Assembly: GCF_039539525.1 (NCBI RefSeq)
Contig: NZ_BAABDH010000111.1
Span: 42,998-106,997, forward strand
Length of the DNA: 64,000 bases
Reading direction: 5' to 3'
From: Hymenobacter algoricola
GTDB taxonomy: Bacteria > Bacteroidota > Bacteroidia > Cytophagales > Hymenobacteraceae
A program made the translations under genes and the position numbers. Numbering within the stretch: the stretch's first letter is position 1; each line of letters starts with the position of its first letter. A model generated the notes under the pieces. It was not told the origin of the DNA, made no database searches, and saw only the letters and a program-made list of their open reading frames with translations. Below, in pieces: positions 8,624 to 16,121 of the stretch.

Positions 8624-10108
8624 ATGAGGAACCGTTTACTCTTCACGCTGCTGCTGTTCTTGGTTCTGTGCTTTCCCCTGTTGAGCTTGGCCGGCCGGCC
8701 GGGCGGCGGCCCCTCCCTGCTGGGCGGACAGTGGAAAGGGCAGCTGGCCGTGCCCGGGGGCAGTCTGGGCCTGATCATCACCATCGTGCCCCTGACCAAC
8801 GGCTCCTACTACGCCGCGCTGGACGTGCCGCAGCAGAAAATCAGCCGGATGCCGGTGGAAGTAATCCAGAAGGACAACGAGGTAACGCTCAGCATTGAGC
8901 AGGCCGGCAGCCGCTTTGCCGGCAAGCTCCGGCCCGATACCGGCGCGCTGAACGGCACCTGGACCCAGCCCGGCCTCACGGCCCCGCTGATCCTGATCCG
9001 CAGCAACGTGGCCGTCACGACCGCGCCCAAGTTCAAAGTGGCCCTTCCTTACCGTCTCGACGACGTGATTGTGCCCAACAAAGTGGCCAAGCTGCGCCTG
9101 GGTGCCACCCTTACCATGCCCCAGGGCAGCGGCCCGTTTCCGGCCGTGGTGCTGGTATCCGACTCCGGCCCCCAGGACCGGGACGCGGAGCAGGAGGAAT
9201 ACCGCATGTTTGGGCAGCTGGCCGACTACCTCACCCGCCACGGCATCGCCGTGCTCCGCTACGACGATCGGGGCATGGGCAAATCGACCGGCACCTACTC
9301 CTCAGCGACCACCGCCGACCTCGTCACCGATGCCCAGGCCGCCATGGGCTACCTGCGGGCCCATTACCGCGTCAACAAAAGCCAGGTGGGCATCATCGGC
9401 CACGGCGAAGGCGCCAACATTGCCCTGCTGGCCGCCAGTCAGCCCAAAGCGCCCGATTTTGTGGTGTCGCTGGCCGGCTACGGCATGACGGGCCGGGATG
9501 TGCTGCAGCGGCAGCAGGTCGAAATCATGCGCCTGATCGGGGCCAACCCGGCGCAGGTAGATGCGGCGTTGAAGATGGACGACCGGCTGGTGGCCGTGGT
9601 ACGCCAGACGCCCGACGACGCGCTGGCCCGCGCCAAAGTAGGCGTGCTGCTGCGGCAGAGCAATGCCAACATTGACCCCGCTATGGCCCGCGCCCGCGCC
9701 GTGCAGCTCACCTCGCCCTGGTACCGCTACTTCATCGACTTCGACCCCCAGCGCAACATGGCCGGCATCAAATGTCCCATCCTGGCCATGAACGGCACTG
9801 CCGATTTGCAGGTGACGGCCAACAAAAACCTCACGGCCCTGCACAAAGGCCTTAGAACCAGCGGCAACCGCCGGGTAACGGTGCAGAAGCTGAACGGCGT
9901 GAACCACCTGTTCCAGTCCGACCCGTCGGAATGGCCCGTATTTGAAGGCGAGCAGAAGGCCTCTTTTTCGCCCGAGGCGCTGAAGGTGATGCACGGCTGG
10001 ATTGCCCAGCAAGTCATCATCATCAAACCCGCCGCCGTCCCGATTACCACCAAACGGGTAGCGCCGGCCGCTTCCAAGTCGGCTACGCCAAAGCGGGGCC
10101 GCAGCTAA
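8624..10108 (+). CDS. Secreted alpha/beta-hydrolase-like protein lacking the nucleophile serine
   Basis: This exported protein has 494 residues. A signal peptide (MRNRLLFTLLLFLVLC) is followed by a beta-rich N-terminal domain of about 110 residues (GQWKGQLAVPGGSLGL) and then an alpha/beta-hydrolase core. The core keeps the oxyanion-region motif SGPQDRD, the strand GIAVLRYDDRGMGKS, the acid Asp in NGTADLQV and the catalytic His in LNGVNHLFQ. At the nucleophile elbow it reads GHGEG, with Gly261 where the neighbouring paralog has GHSEG and Ser262. A GGC codon stands where AGC would encode Ser. As sequenced, the protein cannot be a normal serine hydrolase. It may be a pseudoenzyme or a binding protein, or the base could be an error. 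A basic Ala/Pro-rich tail ends the protein. Confidence 0.85.
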   Translation: MRNRLLFTLLLFLVLCFPLLSLAGRPGGGPSLLGGQWKGQLAVPGGSLGLIITIVPLTNGSYYAALDVPQQKISRMPVEVIQKDNEVTLSIEQAGSRFAGKLRPDTGALNGTWTQPGLTAPLILIRSNVAVTTAPKFKVALPYRLDDVIVPNKVAKLRLGATLTMPQGSGPFPAVVLVSDSGPQDRDAEQEEYRMFGQLADYLTRHGIAVLRYDDRGMGKSTGTYSSATTADLVTDAQAAMGYLRAHYRVNKSQVGIIGHGEGANIALLAASQPKAPDFVVSLAGYGMTGRDVLQRQQVEIMRLIGANPAQVDAALKMDDRLVAVVRQTPDDALARAKVGVLLRQSNANIDPAMARARAVQLTSPWYRYFIDFDPQRNMAGIKCPILAMNGTADLQVTANKNLTALHKGLRTSGNRRVTVQKLNGVNHLFQSDPSEWPVFEGEQKASFSPEALKVMHGWIAQQVIIIKPAAVPITTKRVAPAASKSATPKRGRS

Positions 10109-10109
10109 G

Positions 10110-10177
10110 CTGGATACCAAAGCAAAGAGCCCCGGCTGCCCACGCGGGCAGCCGGGGCTCTTTGCTTTGGTATCCAG
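10110..10177. terminator. Long perfect terminator hairpin between the two hydrolases
   Basis: A perfect 32-bp inverted repeat (10110-10141 with 10146-10177) closes a 4-base loop. The GC-rich inner part (gccccggctgccc) is flanked by ctctttgctttgg, which gives a T-rich exit. It starts at the last base of sequence following the stop codon of the first hydrolase, so the paralogs are probably separate transcripts. Confidence 0.85.
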
Positions 10178-10310
10178 CCGGAAGCTACCAGAGCGAAGGA
10201 ATGGCAGCAGCTGGGCACGAGAAACAATTTTTCTGCCTTCATTTAGTTATTTGTCTAAATATCATTCTTACACTTGCACCCATCTTTCTATTTTTCCTAT
10301 TCCGCTTCCT

Positions 10311-11717
10311 ATGAAACTCCTCATCTCCCACCTGCTGCTCCTGACTGCCCTGCTGTTGCCCACGGTTGGAGTAGCATCACCTATGCCCACAGGAACCTGG
10401 CACGGGGTGCTTGAAGCTCCCAACGGTCGGCTGGGGGTTGAGTTTGTAATCGAGCAGCAAACTTCCGGGGCCTACTCCGGTACCATGGCCGTGCCCCAGC
10501 AACGCATGACGGCCCGGCCTCTGACCAGCGTGCTCGTGCGCACCGACAGCGTATATCTGGTTATGAGTAGTCTCAGAGGTCAGTTTCAGGGGCGCCTCTC
10601 CCCCGACGGCCAGCAGCTGGCGGGGCGCTGGCAGCAAAACGGCGCTTCCCTGCCGTTGAGCCTGCAGCGCGGGCCGGCACCAGCCGTTGCCGTTGCCCCA
10701 ATTCCAACCCGCCCCCAGACTCCCAAAGCGCCCTTTCCCTACCGCAGCGAGGAAGTGAGCGTGCGCAACGCGGCTGACCAGCTCACGCTGGCCGGCACCC
10801 TGACTCTGCCCCAGGGCAAAGGCCCCTTTGCAGCCGTAGTGCTCGTCACGGGGTCGGGACCACAGGACCGCAACGAAACCGTGTTCGGGCATCAGCCTTT
10901 TCTGGTGCTGGCCGACTACCTCACCCGCCGCGGCATTGCCGTGCTGCGCTACGACGACCGGGGAGTAGGCCAGTCGGAACGCGGCGCGGGCGGCGCAACC
11001 ACCGAGAATTTTACCCGGGATGCGCAGGCCGCCATGCAGTATCTACGGACCCGCCCCGACATTCAACCCAAGCGAGTAGGTCTGATTGGGCACAGCGAAG
11101 GCGGCCTGATCGGGTGGATGGCCGCGGCGCAGCCCAATCCGCCGGCATTTCTGGTGTCTTTGGCTGGTACGGGCGTATCGGGGGCGGAGCTGCTGCTCCG
11201 GCAGCAAACCGACCTGGGCCGCGCCGGGGGTGTCGATACCACTCAGCTGGGCCTGAGTCAGCGGCTGAATAGCCGCCTGTACGCGGCGTTACGCCAGAAT
11301 CCGGCGCTGACCGCGGCCCAGCTGGCCCCGCAGCTGGAGGCCATTGTGCAGCAGACTATTCCCGGTACTCCAGCCACCGCCAGCCAGAGCACTACCACCC
11401 AACTGCTGTCGCCCTGGATGCGCTATATCATTACGTATGACCCCCAGCAGGCGCTGCGCCAGGTGCACTGCCCGGTGCTGGCCCTCAATGGCTCCAAAGA
11501 CCTGCAGGTAGCCGCCGAGGTGAATCTTCCCGCCATTGAAAAAGGGCTGCGGGCCGCCGGCAACCGCGACGTTACCACCCGCACCCTGCCCGGTCTGAAC
11601 CATCTGTTTCAGACCGCCACTACCGGGAGCGTAGCGGAGTATGCCACCCTGGAAGAAACCTTCGCGCCGGTGGCCCTGCAGACGCTGGGCGACTGGTTGG
11701 TGCAGCACACGAAGTAG
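10311..11717 (+). CDS. Secreted alpha/beta hydrolase (intact paralog)
   Basis: This 468-residue exported serine hydrolase has the same architecture as its upstream neighbour. The signal peptide is MKLLISHLLLLTALLLP. A beta-rich N-terminal domain (TGTWHGVLEAPNGRLGV) precedes an alpha/beta-hydrolase core with TGSGPQDRN, GIAVLRYDDRGVGQS, the nucleophile Ser262 in GLIGHSEGG, the acid in NGSKDLQV and His in LPGLNHLFQ. The substrate is unknown; related Bacteroidota enzymes are annotated only as alpha/beta hydrolases or acyl hydrolases. The start at 10311 was chosen because the signal peptide begins there; an in-frame extension to 10167 runs through the terminator. The two genes are clearly a tandem duplication, with matching lengths and motifs. 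Confidence 0.88.
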   Translation: MKLLISHLLLLTALLLPTVGVASPMPTGTWHGVLEAPNGRLGVEFVIEQQTSGAYSGTMAVPQQRMTARPLTSVLVRTDSVYLVMSSLRGQFQGRLSPDGQQLAGRWQQNGASLPLSLQRGPAPAVAVAPIPTRPQTPKAPFPYRSEEVSVRNAADQLTLAGTLTLPQGKGPFAAVVLVTGSGPQDRNETVFGHQPFLVLADYLTRRGIAVLRYDDRGVGQSERGAGGATTENFTRDAQAAMQYLRTRPDIQPKRVGLIGHSEGGLIGWMAAAQPNPPAFLVSLAGTGVSGAELLLRQQTDLGRAGGVDTTQLGLSQRLNSRLYAALRQNPALTAAQLAPQLEAIVQQTIPGTPATASQSTTTQLLSPWMRYIITYDPQQALRQVHCPVLALNGSKDLQVAAEVNLPAIEKGLRAAGNRDVTTRTLPGLNHLFQTATTGSVAEYATLEETFAPVALQTLGDWLVQHTK

Positions 11718-11761
11718 CAGCAGTCTACCGCCAGCCGAACGCCTTTGGGGTTCCGGGTCGA

Positions 11762-13975
11762 TCAGAACCGCAGCCCGATGTGCACGCCGGGCCAGAGGCG
11801 AGTAAGGCTGCGGTTGGAACTGGTATTGATCAGCAGCTTCTGATTCTGGCCAAAATCCCAGGCGGGGGCGCTGGTGGAATTATAGGCCAGAGCCAGGTTA
11901 AGCGTGGGCGCCAGCACCAGCTGCAGGTGACCCGCGGCTTCCATCTGCCAGGCCACCGCCGGGCGGAGCTGGGTGAGCAGACGGGTCTCGGTAACGGAAA
12001 TGGCGGGCTCGGCCAGGGCCCACTGCATCACGTCGAGGCTGTAGGTGAAGCGGCCGTGGGCGCGGCTGGCCGTGCCGATACCGAAGCCGGAAGCCCAGCG
12101 GAACCGGGTGCCAAACGGCTGGGTGGCGGCGCCCAGCATAGTGTAGTAGTGCCGGACGCCCAGCTTGAGCACGGCATTCAGCGGCAACGACTCACTGGCC
12201 CACACCTCCCCGTGCAGGTAGCCGTGCCGCACGATGTTGATAATTCCCAGCGTAACGCCATCCACTGAGTCGGCCACGTTGACCAGGCCCAGCTGCACCC
12301 CCCGCACGTGCTTGCTGACATTGACCAGCCCGAACTGGGCACCCCGCACCCGCCGGGCAACGTTCAGCAGCGGGGCCGTTTGCAGGCCGGTTACGTCGTT
12401 GCCGGTCAGGTTGCATAAGCCTGCGGCCTGCAGCAGCGGCCCGGGTCGGGAGCCCGGATTGGACGCGCCCGGGCTGCTGGCGGCCGAGTCGGTGGCCAGC
12501 AGCCGGGGCAGGCCCAGCAGCCGCCGGGCCATAGTGGGCCGCGCGGGGTAGCGCCGGGAGCGGGCGGCCCCTCCGCCGATGTTGAACAAGCCCGCCAGCT
12601 GCAGCCCGCGCACATCGTCGCGGCCAATGTTGCCCAGTCCCGCGACCTGCACCCCGTAGGCCGAGCCACCGATGACGTTGAACAGACCCGCCAGCTGGAC
12701 GCCTTTCACTTCCGTGCCCACCACGTTCAACAGGCCCGCCAGCTGGACGCCCAGCACGGTGTCGCGCTCCACGTTGACCAAGCCTCCGACCTCCACGCCC
12801 TGCACCCCGGCCGCGTAGCCCGCCAGAATATTGAGGGAAACCCGGTTGACGGTGCGGCCGCTGCGCAGCCCATTGGTGCCCAGCGGCGACACGAAGCTGA
12901 CCTGAGCCGGCCGATGATAGTATAGTGGGCCCACCGGCGGCGGCGGCGCTACCGTTACCAGGGCCAGCAGCGTGTCCCGATCGATCAGGCCACTGCGTAC
13001 CGCCACCGGCCGCCGGGCCAGCGTGTCGCGCCGGCCCGGGTCAGCCAGGCGCCGCACGCCAGTGAGCAGGGACGGCGCCAGCTTGTTGGGAGCCGCGGCC
13101 AGCGAATCGGCCAGCGCGCGGGCGGCCCCGGAGAGCTGGCCGGCCCCGCTGTTCAGCGCCTGCCCGGTGTGTCGGGTAGTGCGGGCCAGCGCCACTGCTG
13201 CCGTCTGGGCCTGGCTCTGGGCCTTCTGCTTCAGGCGGCTCAAGCCCGGAAGCCGCCGGGCTGCCGGCGTTTTTTGGGCCGAATCCGGGCCGGGCAGCGG
13301 CCGGCCGCCGGCTCTGGAATCTACAGCGACGGCACCTGGCGGGGCGGTACCTGCCTGGGCCGCCAGCGGCCGCGGGGCCACGGGGGTCAGGCGGGAATTG
13401 GTAGCGCCAACAGGGCCGGCGCGGTGGTCGGCGGGGTTTTGTGCCACTACCGATGAGCGGCTAGCTGGGGGCGCAGGAGCTGCCGGGCGGCGTAGTGGGG
13501 CCCTTGGCTCACTGGTACTGGCCGCTCGCACCAGGCGCGGGAGTCGGGCTCTACCGACGGCCGTAGTGTTGACTGGTCTTCCCCCAGCCGGCGGCGGGTA
13601 CGGTAGCGGGCGGGCAGACCCGACAGGGGCCGCCGCCCCCGGGTCTGGCGGCCTTTCCCCGGTACGCCACAACACGATCTGGCCGCCGATGAGCTGGTAG
13701 GAAATACTCCGGGGACGCAACAGCTGGTCGAGCACCGCGCCTACCGGCTGTGCCCCGCTGGTATGCAGGGTTACGCGGCGCTGCAGCGGAATAAAGGTGC
13801 TGCTGTAGCTGAAGGGCACTTTGCTCTGGCGGGCAATATCGCGCAGCACCTGCTCCAGGGGCGCCTCGGTGGCCGCCACCCGCACGGGTCGCGCCAGCAG
13901 GACCGGAGCCTGACTTGCCGCGCCCAGCGGCAGTAGCAGCAGTAAGCAGATGAGCAGGACAGCAGAAGGCCGCAT
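11762..13975 (-). CDS. STN-domain protein with Pro/Ala-rich linker and surface (G-x-QLAGL-x-N) repeats
   Basis: This exported protein of 737 residues has three parts. A signal peptide (MRPSAVLLICLLLLLPLG) is followed by an STN domain, about residues 28-105 (EAPLEQVLRDIARQSKVPF, later QPVGAVLDQLLRPRSISY). STN normally sits at the N-terminus of TonB receptors or secretins and contacts FecR. A long low-complexity linker rich in Pro, Ala and Arg runs to about residue 330. About ten repeats of 15-16 residues follow, roughly residues 385-590, with the pattern GVQLAGLxNV: GVEVGGLVNV, GVQLAGLLNV, GVQLAGLFNV and GVQLGLVNV. The C-terminal 130 residues contain alternating strands ending in WPGVHIGLRF, like an outer-membrane barrel end. 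The repeats resemble surface repeats described from Leptospira. The gene lies 97 bases after fecR on the same strand. Confidence 0.7.
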   Translation of the reverse strand: MRPSAVLLICLLLLLPLGAASQAPVLLARPVRVAATEAPLEQVLRDIARQSKVPFSYSSTFIPLQRRVTLHTSGAQPVGAVLDQLLRPRSISYQLIGGQIVLWRTGERPPDPGAAAPVGSARPLPYPPPAGGRPVNTTAVGRARLPRLVRAASTSEPRAPLRRPAAPAPPASRSSVVAQNPADHRAGPVGATNSRLTPVAPRPLAAQAGTAPPGAVAVDSRAGGRPLPGPDSAQKTPAARRLPGLSRLKQKAQSQAQTAAVALARTTRHTGQALNSGAGQLSGAARALADSLAAAPNKLAPSLLTGVRRLADPGRRDTLARRPVAVRSGLIDRDTLLALVTVAPPPPVGPLYYHRPAQVSFVSPLGTNGLRSGRTVNRVSLNILAGYAAGVQGVEVGGLVNVERDTVLGVQLAGLLNVVGTEVKGVQLAGLFNVIGGSAYGVQVAGLGNIGRDDVRGLQLAGLFNIGGGAARSRRYPARPTMARRLLGLPRLLATDSAASSPGASNPGSRPGPLLQAAGLCNLTGNDVTGLQTAPLLNVARRVRGAQFGLVNVSKHVRGVQLGLVNVADSVDGVTLGIINIVRHGYLHGEVWASESLPLNAVLKLGVRHYYTMLGAATQPFGTRFRWASGFGIGTASRAHGRFTYSLDVMQWALAEPAISVTETRLLTQLRPAVAWQMEAAGHLQLVLAPTLNLALAYNSTSAPAWDFGQNQKLLINTSSNRSLTRLWPGVHIGLRF

Positions 13976-14072
13976 GGCAGCTAGGATGAGCGTGATGAGG
14001 CAAAGTCGATAAGGGCCACGGGCTGGTTGCCGCTGGTGTTGGCCGGCTCGGGTACGACCCCTTTCGCCAGCA

Positions 14073-15152
14073 TTACCGACAGCCTTTGCCCGCGAGAATG
14101 TAGCCGTTGCGGGCGTCGCCGGATAAAGCGGCGTTGGTAGCTACGCTCACCACCTGCAGCACCTGGGCCGGGTCGGGCTGGTGGAAGGTGCCGGTGAAGC
14201 GGCAGGAGAGCAGTCCGGCATCAGCAATGCTGACGTTGGTGCCAAAAGCAGCGCGCAGGGTGCGGATGACGTGGCGTACGGGCGCGTTATCAAACACCAG
14301 GTCCCCGGTCTGCCAGGCGCGGAAATTGGCATCCACGGTGGTGCTGCGGTGCAGCGCCGGCCCGGCCGCAGCAGTAGTGGAGCCGGCCGCTGCCGCCGCG
14401 CCGCGCAGCACCCCGCGCATACCGGGCAGCAGCAGCAGGGTATCCTGCTGACGGCCGCGGCGGGCCAGCGCCACCCGGCCCGTCACCACCGATACCTCCA
14501 CCGAGTCTTCCGCCGCGTAGGCCCGCACGTTGAACGAGGTGCCCAGCACCTGGGCCCGGGAAGCTTCGCTCAGCACGGTGAAGGGCCGGCCGTGGTCTTT
14601 GCGCACCGCAAAAAAAGCCTCTCCGCTAAGCTGCACCTCCCGCGTGTCGCGGCGGAAGTCGGCAGCGTACTGCAGCGTAGAATGGCGGTTCAGCCAGACG
14701 GTGCTGCCATCGGGCAGCGCAACCTGCCGCGGCTGGCTGGTGGCGGCCACCACTACGGGCGCGGCCGGGGGACTGCTGCGAAAGAAAAATACGGCCCCCA
14801 ACAGCAGCAGAATCGTGGCGGCCAGGGGCAGCAGCCAGGGTATGACGGCCGGCGCCGGCGGCAGCGCAATCACCTTGCCCGGCGGCGCCGGCGGCGGGTT
14901 TTCCGGCTTGGCGCCCACCATCAGCGGCCGGAGCCGCTGCCAGGCGGCGTCCACGTCGGCGGAGCTGAACAGGTCCGGTACCGGCCGGGCCCCGGCCCGC
15001 TCCCAGGCCCGGGTGGTGTCGGTGAGCAAACCCAGGCGCTGCGGGTCGGCCGCAACCCAGGTGCGCAGCGCCTCCCGCTCCCCGGGCGTGGCTTCGCCCG
15101 CCAAGTGCTTGGCCAGCAAATCCCAGGGTGCTTCGGTATCGGCGGGGAGCAT
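14073..15152 (-). CDS. FecR-family transmembrane anti-sigma regulator
   Basis: FecR proteins pass a periplasmic signal to a cytoplasmic ECF sigma factor. This 359-residue protein has the expected order. A cytoplasmic N-terminal part (WDLLAKHLAGEATPGEREAL) is followed by one transmembrane helix at about 104-124 (IPWLLPLAATILLLLGAVFFF). The periplasmic FecR domain contains VALPDGSTVWLNRHSTLQY, GEAFFAVRKDHGRPF and LGTSFNVRAY. A C-terminal DUF4974-type domain (LVFDNAPVRHVIRTL, LSCRFTGTFHQPD) ends the protein. It is unusual that the sigma gene is not adjacent: the nearest same-strand ECF gene is about 4.3 kb upstream, separated by GIN, receptor and DUF4249 genes. A stand-alone STN protein follows. 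All of this suggests one signalling unit with a rearranged order. Confidence 0.9.
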   Translation of the reverse strand: MLPADTEAPWDLLAKHLAGEATPGEREALRTWVAADPQRLGLLTDTTRAWERAGARPVPDLFSSADVDAAWQRLRPLMVGAKPENPPPAPPGKVIALPPAPAVIPWLLPLAATILLLLGAVFFFRSSPPAAPVVVAATSQPRQVALPDGSTVWLNRHSTLQYAADFRRDTREVQLSGEAFFAVRKDHGRPFTVLSEASRAQVLGTSFNVRAYAAEDSVEVSVVTGRVALARRGRQQDTLLLLPGMRGVLRGAAAAAGSTTAAAGPALHRSTTVDANFRAWQTGDLVFDNAPVRHVIRTLRAAFGTNVSIADAGLLSCRFTGTFHQPDPAQVLQVVSVATNAALSGDARNGYILAGKGCR

Positions 15153-15272
15153 GGAGGTGGTCTTTGGCGCGGGTTTTTTTGTGTGCGGAAGCGGTGGCGG
15201 CCGGCGGCCCCGGCGCGCAGTAGTACAAAGATGTCATGGATTCCAGAACTACCAACGGGCCGCCCGGTCGCC

Positions 15273-16115
15273 TCACCGAATTACCAGCGAGTCGGCGCGG
15301 ACGGTGTGGCCGGCGAAGTAGCCCACGGCCGCCTTTTCGGAGCCGGGGCGCACGTTGCGGATGTTGGTGCGCACGTTGGCCGGCGGCGTGGCAAACAGCC
15401 CCACATTGTTGAGCTGCGTGACCATCTCGCTCAGAAAGTAGAAATAGTCGCGGGGCAATGACTCGGCCTGCACCCGCACCCGGTCGCCCTTGGCAAAGGG
15501 CTGGTCGTTGGCTCCTTTCTCGTTGGTGAGCTCTACGCCGCCGATGTAGTTGCCGTCCACCTGCTCGTCGTTGGTTACAATCAGGTCGTTGGGCCTGTTG
15601 AGCAGCACCCCGTTGTGAAACACCTTGAAGCGGTAGTAGTCGCCCACGCCGGGCGTTTCCGCCCCGTAGTACAGAATGTAGTAGCCCTCGTTCTGGGTGC
15701 TGGCTCGGGGTCGGTACTCGGCCCGGATGCTGTCGATTTCGGGCGTGCGCCGGATTTCGGTTTCGGCCCGGTACTCCTCCCCCTCGGCCTGAATGGTCAG
15801 CACGTACTGGTTGCCAATTTTGCCTTGCAGCGTGCTGGTGGCGTAGGTGCCAGGCCTGACTTCGCGCAGCGTTTCGCGGTGGCCCTCATTGTCGGCTAAG
15901 GTCAGCACGGCGCCCTGCACCCGGGGCAGGGCAACCTCGTCGAAGTAGGGGACGGTTTTGGTAAGCGTAATCAGGTAGGGACCGGGCTGGTCGGTGATTT
16001 CGCCCTCCACGGCCAGCAGCGGCTGGCCCTCGGGGATTTTCACGTCGACCACGTCGATGCAGCCGGCCAGGAGCAGGGGGCTGAGCAGGAGGAGAAAAGG
16101 AGCGAAGCGGAACAT
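15273..16115 (-). CDS. DUF4249 lipoprotein, partner of the TonB receptor
   Basis: This is a predicted outer-membrane lipoprotein of 280 residues with a lipobox LLLAGC (Cys at about residue 18) and a mature start IDVVDVKIPEGQPLLAVEGEI. That start is the signature of DUF4249 proteins. Members are encoded directly after a particular class of TonB-dependent receptor and are thought to help bind an unknown nutrient. Only 6 bases separate this start from the stop of the receptor gene, so translation of the two is very likely coupled. The ligand cannot be inferred from the sequence. Confidence 0.88.
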   Translation of the reverse strand: MFRFAPFLLLLSPLLLAGCIDVVDVKIPEGQPLLAVEGEITDQPGPYLITLTKTVPYFDEVALPRVQGAVLTLADNEGHRETLREVRPGTYATSTLQGKIGNQYVLTIQAEGEEYRAETEIRRTPEIDSIRAEYRPRASTQNEGYYILYYGAETPGVGDYYRFKVFHNGVLLNRPNDLIVTNDEQVDGNYIGGVELTNEKGANDQPFAKGDRVRVQAESLPRDYFYFLSEMVTQLNNVGLFATPPANVRTNIRNVRPGSEKAAVGYFAGHTVRADSLVIR

Positions 16116-16121
16116 GGCAGC

